From an uncultured Sphingomonas sp. (lineage in GTDB: Bacteria; Pseudomonadota; Alphaproteobacteria; Sphingomonadales; Sphingomonadaceae): a stretch of 6,878 nt of DNA. Positions 1 through 6,878 of this stretch are shown here, piece by piece (the first letter of the stretch is position 1; each line of letters opens with the position of its first letter). A program made the translations under genes and the position numbers. The stretch is from NCBI GenBank assembly GCA_946886845.1, contig CAMPJH010000080.1, forward strand, positions 1 through 6,878, given 5' to 3'. The notes beneath the pieces are model-generated. The model saw only the letters and a program-made list of their open reading frames with translations, had not been told where the DNA came from and did not search any database.

Positions 1-961
1 AGGCGCGGTCGTAGGGGTCGTGGGGGCCGTGGCGGATCCAGCGCGTCGCGATCCATTTCTCGCCGGCGGTCACCGGCTCGCCGGCGTGGCGCATCCGAAG
101 GTCGGGCGTGCCGTCGGCGAGCGAATCTCGGAAGACCAGCAAGTCGCCGACTCCGGGGCGGATCGACAGGCCGAGCTCCGGAAAGACGGTGGCGCCGCCC
201 TCGAAGCCATCGTTCAAATAAGCGATCGCGGTCCATTCGCGCTGGTTCTTCAGGCCGGCGAGCGCGTCGAGGTGCGGCCTATATTCCTGCCCCGGCGTGT
301 AGCGCATCACATAGAGCGCCTCGGCGTGGTGAACGTCGGTGTGAGTCGCGGCGGCGATGCGCCAGTTGATCGCCTGGAAGACCAGGTCCTCCTCATGGGG
401 GACGAATGCGGCACCATGCGATGTTCGGATCGGGTCGGGCTTGCCGCGGCCGGTCGCCGGATCGTCGACCAGCGAGGGCTTGAGCAGCGGCTCGCCGCGC
501 CCGATCAGATAGGCGCATTCTTCGGGCGACAGCAGCTTGCGGACGATCTCGACATGGGGGTCGGCCGAGACCAGCTCGCGCTCGGCTTTGGCAGAAACGG
601 CCTCGCTCACAAGGCGCGGCAGCATCGCCAGCTCGCCGGCGGCAATCGGATCGGTTTCGGCAGCCCGGCGAAGCATCGCCAGCGCCTCTTCGCGCTGGGC
701 CGGGCAGCCGGTACCGCTGGCGGTCAGATGAGCGAGCACGCGCACCGCTGCGCCGTTGCCCTTTGCCGCGGCCAGTTCGAGGTGGCGGAGGGCGGCGACG
801 AGATCGCGCGGCCGGTCGCTGCCGTAGAGCAGCCAGTGGGCGAGGATGAAATTGCCGTCCGGATCGCCGGCGGCGGCGGCATTTTCGATCAGCGCCACCG
901 CGTCTTTCGGGCGGCCGGCTCGGGCGAGCGCACTTGCCTGGTCGAACAGCTTCACCGGCAT
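1..961 (-). CDS. Sel1-like repeat / prolyl 4-hydroxylase-type 2OG-Fe(II) oxygenase, C-terminal end cut by window edge
   Basis: The minus strand stays open from ATG 961 to the left edge, giving 320 residues. Residues about 20-103 look like two to three Sel1/TPR-like helical repeats, with recurring AA..G....A and G...P.D..A patterns. These usually form a protein-binding solenoid. Residues about 135-312 match a prolyl 4-hydroxylase-type dioxygenase, which couples 2-oxoglutarate decarboxylation to hydroxylation of a substrate. The iron triad is visible: His230 and Asp232 in RPHLDAL, and His292 in MRHAGEP. Lys302 in GEKWIATRWIR is the expected 2-oxoglutarate-binding lysine, and the spacing fits the family. 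No signal peptide or membrane segment is seen, so it is probably cytoplasmic. The fragment ends at HDPYDRA, typical of the domain end, so probably only the stop or a few residues are missing. ATG 961 is the first ATG in frame after a weak GGAG. The gene is divergent from polA. The substrate cannot be told from sequence: protein proline is possible, but a small molecule is not excluded. Confidence 0.88.
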   Translation of the reverse strand, partial: MPVKLFDQASALARAGRPKDAVALIENAAAAGDPDGNFILAHWLLYGSDRPRDLVAALRHLELAAAKGNGAAVRVLAHLTASGTGCPAQREEALAMLRRAAETDPIAAGELAMLPRLVSEAVSAKAERELVSADPHVEIVRKLLSPEECAYLIGRGEPLLKPSLVDDPATGRGKPDPIRTSHGAAFVPHEEDLVFQAINWRIAAATHTDVHHAEALYVMRYTPGQEYRPHLDALAGLKNQREWTAIAYLNDGFEGGATVFPELGLSIRPGVGDLLVFRDSLADGTPDLRMRHAGEPVTAGEKWIATRWIRHGPHDPYDRA

Positions 962-1037
962 TGGATAGACGCTCCGCAGCCGCTGCAAAAGCGGCGAGTA
1001 GATTCCCGGATGAAGGCTGCTAAACCCGCCGCATTCT
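962..1037. promoter_or_regulatory. Divergent intergenic region between the oxygenase gene and polA
   Basis: This 76-base gap is the only appreciable non-coding DNA in the window. It lies between the start codons of two divergent genes, so at least one promoter probably sits here or just inside the flanking gene. I see no convincing -35/-10 pair for either direction. A GAAGG at 1012-1016 lies about 21 bases before the polA ATG, too far for a normal Shine-Dalgarno, so polA initiation may rely on a weak site or a short leader. Regulatory role is inferred from gene layout only. Confidence 0.45.
979..995. repeat. Small perfect inverted repeat in the divergent intergenic region
   Basis: GCCGCT (979-984) and AGCGGC (990-995) form a perfect 6-bp stem around the 5-base loop GCAAA. 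No T-run follows on either strand, so it is not a typical intrinsic terminator. Its place between two divergent starts would suit a protein-binding site or an mRNA leader hairpin, but a stem this short is common by chance in GC-rich DNA. Confidence 0.35.
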
Positions 1038-3836
1038 ATGGCTGACGGCAATCATCTCTATCTCGTCGACGGATCGAGCTACATCTTCCGCGCCTATCAC
1101 CGGCTGCCGCCGCTGACCAACCGGCACGGCCAGCCGGCCGGCGCGGTCTATGGCTATACGACGATGCTGTGGAAGCTCGCCGACGGCTTGAACAAGGCCG
1201 ACGGGCCGACCCACATGGCGGTGATCCTCGACGCGTCCGAACAGACGTTCCGAAACGCGATGTACGACCAGTATAAAGCGCACCGGCCGCCGCCGCCCGA
1301 GGACCTGGTTCCGCAATTCCCGATGATCCGGGTCGCCACCCGCGCCTTCTCGATCCCGTGCATCGAGACCGAAGGGCTGGAAGCCGACGACATCATCGCC
1401 TGCTACGTCACCGCGGCGAAGGATGCGGGCTGGAAGGTGACGATCGTCAGCTCCGACAAGGATTTGATGCAGCTGGTCGAGGACGGCAGCGTCGACATGC
1501 TCGACACGATGAACGACCGCCGCATCGACAGCGCCTATGTGCGCGAGAAGTTCGGGGTCGGACCCGACCGGCTCGGCGACGTGCTGGCGCTGATGGGCGA
1601 CAAGGTCGACAATATCCCCGGAGTGCCGGGGATCGGGCCGAAGACCGCGTCGCAGCTGATCGCCGATTTCGGGTCGCTGGAGGCGGTGCTCGACAATGCC
1701 GAGACGATCGCCAAGCCCAAGCTCAAGCAATCGCTGATCGACCATGCCGACAATGCCCGGCTGTCGCGCAAGCTGGTCGAGCTGGTGTGCGACGCGCCGC
1801 TGCCCGAGCCGCTCGAGGAGCTGCAGCTCAAGGGCATTCCGGCCGAGCCGCTGAAGGAATTCCTCGAGGAGCAGGGGTTCAAGTCGCTGCTCAACCGATT
1901 GACCGGCGGCGGCCCGGCCTCGGGCCGCAGCAGCAGCGGCGGCGGCCTCGACATGGCGGCGGCGGCGATCGAGCCGGCCAAGGCCGAGCCCGAAGCGATC
2001 ACCGTCGACCGCTCGCTGTACGAGACCGTCACCACCGAAGAATCGCTCGAGCGGTGGATCGCCGAAGCACGAGCCGTGGGCCAGGTCGCGATCGACACCG
2101 AGACTGACTGCATCGATTGCATCATCGCCAAGCTCGCCGGGATCAGCCTGGCGACGGCGCCCAACCGCGCCTGCTATATTCCCGTCGGCCATAGCGGCGC
2201 CGACCTTTATTCGGACGCGCCCAACCAGCTGCCGATGGCCCTGGTTCTCGAGAAGCTGAAGCCGCTGCTCGAAGACCCCGCGGTCCTCAAGATCGGCCAC
2301 AACCTGAAATATGACTGGGTGATGTTCGACAAGGCCGGGATCGACGTCGCGCCCTACGACGACACGATGATCCTGAGCTTCGACCTCGACGCCGGCCGGA
2401 CGATCGGCGGCCACGGCCTCAATGAGCTGGCCAAGCAATATTTCGACCATGAGTGCATCACCTTCAAGCAGGTGGCCGGCAGCGGCCGAAGCCAGCTCAC
2501 CTTCGACAAGGTGCCGCTGAAGGAAGCGACCGAATATGCCGCCGAGGACGCCGACATCACCCTTCGGCTGTGGCAGCGGCTGAAGCCCCGGCTCGCGCAG
2601 GACAATGTCGTCCGGGTCTACGAGCGGGTCGACCGGCCGCTGGTGCCGGTGATCGGCCGGATGGAGCGCCGCGGGGTCAAGGTCGACCGCGACTATCTCG
2701 CCAAGCTCAGCCGCGAATTCTCGGAGGAGATCGGCAGGCTCGAGGAGCGGATCTACGAGGCGGCCTGCGGGCCGTTCACGATCGGCTCGACGCAGCAGCT
2801 CGGCCAGGTGCTTTACGAACGGCTCGGGCTGAAGGGCGGCCGCAAGGGCAAGAGCGGGCAATATTCGACCGACGTCAACGAGCTCGAGCGGCTCGCCGGC
2901 GAGGGCGTCGAATGCGCCCGGCTGGTGCTCGACTGGCGCCAGCTGAGCAAGTTGAAGTCGACCTACACCGACGCGCTGCAGGCGCAGATCAACCCCGAAA
3001 CCGGCCGGGTGCACACCAGCTTCAGCCTCGCCGGAGCGCAGACCGGGCGGCTGGCGTCGAACGACCCGAACCTACAGAACATCCCGATCCGGACCGAGAT
3101 CGGCCGCAAGATCCGCGACGCCTTCGTCGCCGAGCCCGGCTTCGTGCTGATGAGCGCCGACTATAGCCAGATCGAGCTTCGGCTGGCGGCGCACATGGCC
3201 GATGTCCCGCAGCTGAAGGCGGCGTTTCGCGACAATGCCGACATCCACAGCCTGACCGCCGAGGAATTGTTCGGCTCCGCCGACCGCGACAACCGCAACA
3301 AGGCAAAGACCGTCAACTTCGCGATCCTCTACGGAATCTCGTCCTGGGGCCTCGCCGGACGGCTCGGAATCCCGAGGGAAGAAGGCAAGGCGATCATCGA
3401 GCGCTATTTCGAGCGCTTTCCCGGGATCAGTACCTATATCTCGGAGACGCTCGCCTTCGCCCGCGAGCACGGCTTCACCCGCACCCTGTTCGGCCGCAAG
3501 ACCCATTTTCCAAACATCCGTTCGCCCAACCAGAGCTTCCGCGGCGGCGCCGAGCGGGCGGCGGTCAACGCCCCCATCCAGGGCACCAGCGCCGACCTAA
3601 TCAAGCGGGCGATGGCGCGGATGGACGGAGCGCTCGAGGAGGCGGGCCTGGGCGGCGTGAGGATGCTGCTCCAGGTGCACGACGAACTGGTGTTCGAAGT
3701 GCCAGAGGGGCGCGAGTCCGATGCCGCGCAAGTCATCCGAAAGGTGATGTCGACGGCCGCCGAGCCCGGCGTGACGCTTGACGTGCCGCTGGATGTCGAG
3801 GTTGGATCGGGCGAGCATTGGGGCGCCGCGCATTGA
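1038..3836 (+). CDS. polA: DNA polymerase I (5' nuclease, 3'-5' exonuclease and polymerase domains)
   Basis: This complete 932-residue protein fills repair gaps and replaces RNA primers at Okazaki fragments. The 5' nuclease domain (about 1-290) has LVDGSSYIFRAYH, EADD (Asp117/118), SSDKD (Asp140/142) and a helix-hairpin-helix-like PGVPGIGPKTA. A Gly/Ser/Ala-rich linker follows (about 290-312). The proofreading domain (about 325-515) keeps all acidic residues: Asp353 and Glu355 in IDTETD, Asp426 in GHNLKYD, and Tyr500/Asp504 in YAAEDAD. It is therefore probably active, unlike the degenerate domain of Taq polymerase. The polymerase domain (about 525-932) has motif A DYSQIELR (Asp708), the O-helix with Arg753, Lys757, Phe761 and Tyr765, and motif C QVHDELVFE (His881, Asp882, Glu883). 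Phe761 is the usual residue that disfavours dideoxynucleotides. ATG 1038 is well supported: an in-frame TGA lies at 1011-1013 and no other ATG intervenes. The length matches the E. coli enzyme (928). The stop overlaps the next gene's start, suggesting cotranscription. Confidence 0.98.
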   Translation: MADGNHLYLVDGSSYIFRAYHRLPPLTNRHGQPAGAVYGYTTMLWKLADGLNKADGPTHMAVILDASEQTFRNAMYDQYKAHRPPPPEDLVPQFPMIRVATRAFSIPCIETEGLEADDIIACYVTAAKDAGWKVTIVSSDKDLMQLVEDGSVDMLDTMNDRRIDSAYVREKFGVGPDRLGDVLALMGDKVDNIPGVPGIGPKTASQLIADFGSLEAVLDNAETIAKPKLKQSLIDHADNARLSRKLVELVCDAPLPEPLEELQLKGIPAEPLKEFLEEQGFKSLLNRLTGGGPASGRSSSGGGLDMAAAAIEPAKAEPEAITVDRSLYETVTTEESLERWIAEARAVGQVAIDTETDCIDCIIAKLAGISLATAPNRACYIPVGHSGADLYSDAPNQLPMALVLEKLKPLLEDPAVLKIGHNLKYDWVMFDKAGIDVAPYDDTMILSFDLDAGRTIGGHGLNELAKQYFDHECITFKQVAGSGRSQLTFDKVPLKEATEYAAEDADITLRLWQRLKPRLAQDNVVRVYERVDRPLVPVIGRMERRGVKVDRDYLAKLSREFSEEIGRLEERIYEAACGPFTIGSTQQLGQVLYERLGLKGGRKGKSGQYSTDVNELERLAGEGVECARLVLDWRQLSKLKSTYTDALQAQINPETGRVHTSFSLAGAQTGRLASNDPNLQNIPIRTEIGRKIRDAFVAEPGFVLMSADYSQIELRLAAHMADVPQLKAAFRDNADIHSLTAEELFGSADRDNRNKAKTVNFAILYGISSWGLAGRLGIPREEGKAIIERYFERFPGISTYISETLAFAREHGFTRTLFGRKTHFPNIRSPNQSFRGGAERAAVNAPIQGTSADLIKRAMARMDGALEEAGLGGVRMLLQVHDELVFEVPEGRESDAAQVIRKVMSTAAEPGVTLDVPLDVEVGSGEHWGAAH
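3818..3836 (+). promoter_or_regulatory. polA stop / flippase start overlap with alternative TTG codons
   Basis: Two in-frame TTG codons could start the flippase: 3818-3820 and 3833-3835. The second overlaps the polA TGA (3834-3836) in a TTGA arrangement, the TTG counterpart of the common ATGA stop-start overlap. A GGGG at 3820-3823 sits nine bases before TTG 3833 and could pair with the ribosome. I see no ATG in frame near the expected N-terminus. I prefer 3833 because the stop-start overlap suits reinitiation by ribosomes finishing polA. TTG 3818 would add five residues (MGRRA) to the N-terminus. Confidence 0.55.
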
Positions 3837-5386
3837 GCAAGCCCGAACCGCAGTCGGCTGCGGCGACCGCCGACCTTGCGGTCCTGGCCCGCGGCGGACG
3901 AATCAATTTCTTCGGCTTTTGCCTGCGGCTGGCGGCGCGGCTGCCGTTCCTGTTCATCGCCGGCCGGCTGTACGGCGCCGCGGCGTTGGGACGCTTCGCC
4001 TATGCGATCCTGATCGTCGAGTTCGCCGCCCAGCTGGCGACGCTCGGGCTCAAGCGCGGCCTAGCGCACCAGCTCGCGCATAGCGAGAAGCCGCACGTCT
4101 GCATCGCCTGGGACGCGCTCCTCGTCGCCGCTTTGGGGTCGATCGTCGCCATGGCGCTGCTGATCATCTTCCCCCAGGCGATGTTCCCGAACAGCGAGAT
4201 CCAGGGGCTCGATCACCTGCTGCCGATCACCATCATCGCCCTCGCCTGGTCCGACATCACCCTGGCGGCGCTGGCCTACCGCAACGACATTACCTCGACC
4301 GTGCGGGCGCGCGCCGTCGTCGAGCCGGTGATCATCAGCGCCGCAGCGCTGGCGCTGGCGTTCGTCCCGAACCTGGTTGCCCGCGGCGACGGCCTGATCA
4401 TCGCTTATGTGCTGTCGATGGTCGGGGCCCTGGTGGCATCGGTCATTCCGTTCCTCAAAAGCTATGGCGTGCCGCGCGACTGGCGGCCCGAGCCGGGGCC
4501 GCTGTGGCGGATGGCGCGCCGCAACGTACCGGTCGCCGCCGCCGATGCCGTCGAATGGGGATCGCGCCGGGTCGACATCGCTGTCCTCGGCCTGTTCTTC
4601 TCACCGACCGTGGTCGGCATCTATTATGTCGCCCAGAACGTCGCGTCGCTTCCGGCCAAACTGAAGACCAGCTTCGACCCGATCCTTGGGCCGGTCATCG
4701 CCCGCAACCTCAAGGCCGGCGACAAGACCGCCGTCGCGCGACAGGTGCGGCAGGTCGGATTCTGGGTGATTGCCGCCCAGCTCGGCGTCGCGCTTGCGCT
4801 GGCGATCCCCGGCGAGGCGGTGTTGGGGCTGGTTGGCCCGGCGTTCGTCGCCGGAACCGCGGCCCTCGCCTTTCTTCTTGCCGCTGAGGTGGTGGCGGCG
4901 ATGGCGGCGGTCAGCGAAGCGGCGCTGATCTACGTCGCTCGCCACCGCAACATGCTGCTGAGCTTCGTCATGCTGGTGCTGGAAGCAGCGCTTGCGGTCG
5001 GGCTGATCGTCATAATGCGCGAGCTCGACCTTCCGGTGATGTGGCAGGCGACCGGCCCGGCGATCGCGCTGCTGCTCGCGCTCGGTTTCGCCGCGGTCGC
5101 CAAGTCCATGTTGCTGTGCGGAATTCTTGGCGAGCGTGTGAACGGCTGGCGATGGCCTCTGGTGTGGGCGGCGGCAGCAGGAACGGTTGCCGGCTACCTG
5201 TGCACCCTGCTTCCGGAGTGGGCCGAGCTCTTGCTTGGAATCCCCGCAATCCTGCTCGCATTCGGTGCGGTTCTGTGGACCAAGGGCTTTGGGCCGCAGG
5301 ACCGCGAGCTGTTCCGGATGAAGAAGGAAGAGATCGAGGATCTCGAGACTCCGGTGCCCGGCACGACCGGAGACGTCATTCGCTAA
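3833..5386 (+). CDS. Wzx/MATE-like polysaccharide (lipopolysaccharide) flippase family membrane protein
   Basis: From TTG 3833 this is a 517-residue, very hydrophobic protein with about 12-14 predicted membrane segments. Clear ones lie near residues 24-47, 52-72, 93-113, 131-150, 163-180, 186-208, 245-265, 306-327, 340-362, 374-396, 402-425, 440-460 and 463-483. The N-terminal pattern of a short polar leader, GGRINFFGF, a first helix, then [12 protein letters not shown] fits MOP-superfamily exporters of the Wzx/O-antigen flippase type. These move lipid-linked sugars from the inner to the outer leaflet of the cytoplasmic membrane. Charged clusters such as RMARRNVP and [13 protein letters not shown] before helix 7 also fit. 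The charged tail (about 485-517) is probably cytoplasmic. The gene begins in the end of polA and ends inside the purH stop. No glycosyltransferase or polymerase gene is visible beside it, so the substrate is unknown. MurJ, the peptidoglycan lipid II flippase, is a related family but less likely here. The family call is firm; the cargo is not. Confidence 0.85.
   Translation: MSKPEPQSAAATADLAVLARGGRINFFGFCLRLAARLPFLFIAGRLYGAAALGRFAYAILIVEFAAQLATLGLKRGLAHQLAHSEKPHVCIAWDALLVAALGSIVAMALLIIFPQAMFPNSEIQGLDHLLPITIIALAWSDITLAALAYRNDITSTVRARAVVEPVIISAAALALAFVPNLVARGDGLIIAYVLSMVGALVASVIPFLKSYGVPRDWRPEPGPLWRMARRNVPVAAADAVEWGSRRVDIAVLGLFFSPTVVGIYYVAQNVASLPAKLKTSFDPILGPVIARNLKAGDKTAVARQVRQVGFWVIAAQLGVALALAIPGEAVLGLVGPAFVAGTAALAFLLAAEVVAAMAAVSEAALIYVARHRNMLLSFVMLVLEAALAVGLIVIMRELDLPVMWQATGPAIALLLALGFAAVAKSMLLCGILGERVNGWRWPLVWAAAAGTVAGYLCTLLPEWAELLLGIPAILLAFGAVLWTKGFGPQDRELFRMKKEEIEDLETPVPGTTGDVIR
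5383..5386. other. Overlapping convergent stop codons (flippase TAA and purH TAG)
   Basis: The four bases CTAA hold both stops: TAA of the flippase on the plus strand (5384-5386) and TAG of purH on the minus strand (5385-5383). The two genes thus meet tail to tail with no intergenic DNA. Any terminator must lie within the opposing coding sequence, and the mRNA 3' ends are likely to be mutually antisense. Confidence 0.93.
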
Positions 5387-6878
5387 TGCCGGAAGTGCCG
5401 CATTCCGGTGAACAGCATCGCCAGGCCAGCCTCATCGGCGGCGGCGATCACTTCCTCGTCACGGATTGAGCCGCCCGGCTGGATGACTGCGGTGGCGCCG
5501 GCTTCGGCCGCCGAAAGCAAGCCGTCGGCGAACGGGAAGAAGGCGTCGGACGCGACCGCCGAGCCAAGCGTCTTCGGCTCGTTCCAGCCATTCGCCTCGG
5601 CGGCCTCGCGCGCGCGAATCGCGGCGATCCGGGCGCTGTCGCGGCGGTTCATCTGGCCGGCACCGATTCCTGCCGTGACCCCGTCCCTGGCATAAACGAT
5701 GGCGTTGGACTTGACGTGCTTGGCGACGGTCCAGGCGAACAGGCAGTCGGCCAGTTCCTGCTCGGTCGGATTGCGCTTCGTCACGCATTGCAGCTGATCG
5801 CGCGCGATCCGGCCGTTATCCGCGTCCTGGACCAGCATCCCGCCGGGGATGACCGTCATGCGCTGGCCGGCCCGCGCCGGGTCGAGCAATTCGCCGGTCA
5901 AAAGCAGGCGAAGGTTCTTCTTTTTGGCGAAGATCGCCCGGGCAGCCTCGTCGGCATCCGGGGCGACGACGACTTCGGTGAAGATCTGCGTGATCGCTTC
6001 AGCGGTGGCCGCGTCGAGTGGGCGATTGACGGCGACGATCCCGCCGAACGCCGAAATGCTGTCGCAGGCCAGTGCTTCGGCCCAGGCATCGACCAGCGCC
6101 GGGCGGGAGGCGACTCCGCATGGATTGGCGTGCTTGACGATGACCACGGTCGGATCGCCGTCGCGGAACTCCGAGACCAGCTCGAGCGCGGCATTGGCAT
6201 CATTGAGGTTGTTGTAGCTCAATTCCTTGCCCTGGACTTGTTCGGCCTGGGCGATGCCGGGGGCGTGGGGGCCGGCGGGCACATAGAGCGCCGCCGCCTG
6301 ATGCGGGTTCTCGCCGTAACGCAGCGGCATCTTCAAGTTCCACGAGAGGCTCCAGGATTCGGGCCAGCGCTGATGCTGATCGGCGAACGCGAACCATTGC
6401 GAGATCATCGAATCGTACGCCGCGGTCAGCGCATAGGCCTTGGCGGCCATGCGCTTGCGAAACTCCAGCGACGTCGCGCCGTCGTTGCGCTCGAGCTCCG
6501 CCAGCAGTTCGTCATAGTCGGCAGGGTCGGTGATGATCGTCACGAACGCGTGGTTCTTGGCTGCTGACCGCACCATCGAAGGCCCGCCGATGTCGATATT
6601 CTCGATGATCTCGTCGCGCTCCGCACCGCGCATCACCGTCGCTTCGAACGGGTAGAGGTTGACGACGACAAGGTCGATCGGGGCGATCGAATGCTCGTCC
6701 ATCGCCGCCTTGTGATCGATGTTGTCGCGAATCCCGAGCAGGCCGCCGTGGACCTTCGGGTGAAGCGTCTTCACCCGCCCGTCCATCATCTCCGGGAAGC
6801 CGGTAAGTTCACTAATGTCGCGCGCGCGCAGGCCGGCTTCGCGAAGCCTGGCCGCCGTTCCGCCGGTCGAGCTTGTCT
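5383..6878 (-). CDS. purH: Bifunctional AICAR transformylase / IMP cyclohydrolase, N-terminus cut by window edge
   Basis: PurH performs the last two steps of IMP synthesis in the cytoplasm: formylation of AICAR with 10-formyl-tetrahydrofolate, then ring closure. The frame is open to the right edge and gives 497 visible residues, so about 30 of a usual 525-530 are missing. The open frame upstream of the internal ATG 6789 encodes [14 protein letters not shown] and ISELTGFPE, standard PurH N-terminal sequence. ATG 6789 is therefore not the true start. The cyclohydrolase domain shows [13 protein letters not shown] (visible Lys36), NLYPFE and [17 protein letters not shown] (Asp95, Lys107); the Lys-Asp-Lys spacing equals that of the human enzyme. 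The transformylase domain shows [25 protein letters not shown], the catalytic Lys248-His249 in [14 protein letters not shown] (Asn391), [10 protein letters not shown] and the family's closing FTGMRHFRH. All key residues seen are intact. It converges on the flippase gene with overlapping stops. Its promoter and ribosome binding site lie outside the window. Confidence 0.98.
   Translation of the reverse strand, partial: TSSTGGTAARLREAGLRARDISELTGFPEMMDGRVKTLHPKVHGGLLGIRDNIDHKAAMDEHSIAPIDLVVVNLYPFEATVMRGAERDEIIENIDIGGPSMVRSAAKNHAFVTIITDPADYDELLAELERNDGATSLEFRKRMAAKAYALTAAYDSMISQWFAFADQHQRWPESWSLSWNLKMPLRYGENPHQAAALYVPAGPHAPGIAQAEQVQGKELSYNNLNDANAALELVSEFRDGDPTVVIVKHANPCGVASRPALVDAWAEALACDSISAFGGIVAVNRPLDAATAEAITQIFTEVVVAPDADEAARAIFAKKKNLRLLLTGELLDPARAGQRMTVIPGGMLVQDADNGRIARDQLQCVTKRNPTEQELADCLFAWTVAKHVKSNAIVYARDGVTAGIGAGQMNRRDSARIAAIRAREAAEANGWNEPKTLGSAVASDAFFPFADGLLSAAEAGATAVIQPGGSIRDEEVIAAADEAGLAMLFTGMRHFRH
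5389..5408. repeat. Inverted repeat just past the flippase stop, inside the purH 3' end
   Basis: CCGGAA (5389-5394) and TTCCGG (5403-5408) form a perfect 6-bp stem with an 8-base loop, starting three bases after the flippase stop. A competing pairing of AATGC (5385-5389) with GCATT (5400-5404) is also possible. Neither strand has a following T-run, so it is not a classic intrinsic terminator. It could stabilise the 3' end of the polA-flippase mRNA, or be a chance product of the conserved PurH tail FRH. Confidence 0.3.

Noticed and set aside
20..1045. A 341-codon plus-strand open frame at the left end
   Set aside because: The opposite strand encodes a convincing oxygenase with its full active site over the same bases. 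The plus-strand product matches no family I recognise and would run into the polA start.
1905..1975. GGC/AGC-rich stretch in polA as a possible repeat expansion
   Set aside because: It encodes the Gly/Ser/Ala linker between the 5' nuclease and proofreading domains, a normally variable region. No regular repeat unit is present.
1020..3014. A 664-codon open frame antisense to polA
   Set aside because: It lies wholly opposite strongly conserved PolA domains. Its predicted protein is a low-information mix rich in Arg, Leu, Asp, Gly and Val with no recognisable domain, as expected for the shadow frame of a GC-rich gene.
5351..5370. Short GTGC/GCAC stem near the flippase 3' end as a terminator
   Set aside because: The stem is only 4 bp with a 3-base loop, lies before the stop codon and has no T-run.
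5716..6567. A 283-codon plus-strand open frame opposite purH
   Set aside because: It mirrors conserved PurH coding sequence and has no domain or sensible start region; it is a GC-rich shadow.
5383..6789. Reading purH as a complete 468-residue gene starting at ATG 6789
   Set aside because: The same frame continues upstream to the window edge with typical PurH sequence ([15 protein letters not shown]), so the true start lies outside the window.

Overview
The window looks like ordinary chromosomal DNA from a GC-rich alphaproteobacterium. The opening of its DNA polymerase I (residues 1-60) and the polA-flippase pairing resemble what I remember of sphingomonads (Sphingomonas and relatives). That placement is recalled family resemblance, not a search result, and I hold it at moderate confidence. 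There is no sign of a plasmid, phage, insertion sequence, CRISPR array or RNA gene.

Four protein genes fill almost all of the window. On the minus strand, 1-961 encodes a two-part protein: an N-terminal Sel1-like helical repeat region and a C-terminal prolyl-4-hydroxylase-type Fe(II)/2-oxoglutarate dioxygenase. Its last few residues, or only its stop codon, lie beyond the left edge. A 76-base divergent gap (962-1037) with a small perfect hairpin separates it from polA, a complete three-domain DNA polymerase I on the plus strand (1038-3836). The polA stop overlaps the probable TTG start of a 517-residue, multi-pass Wzx/MATE-like polysaccharide flippase (3833-5386). Together these two form a tightly packed, probably translationally coupled unit. 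The flippase stop in turn overlaps the stop of purH, which runs convergently on the minus strand (5383-6878). About 30 N-terminal residues of PurH lie off the right edge.

The genes do not form one obvious pathway. PolA (repair and Okazaki-fragment processing) and PurH (the last two steps of IMP synthesis) are housekeeping. The flippase is an envelope-export component with no glycosyltransferase beside it in the window. The oxygenase has an unknown substrate. The points most worth a second look are the repeat-hydroxylase fusion, the orphan flippase translated from the tail of polA, and the packing at both ends of the flippase. I found no convincing new multi-gene system. Long antisense open frames opposite polA and the oxygenase are best explained as GC-rich shadows.
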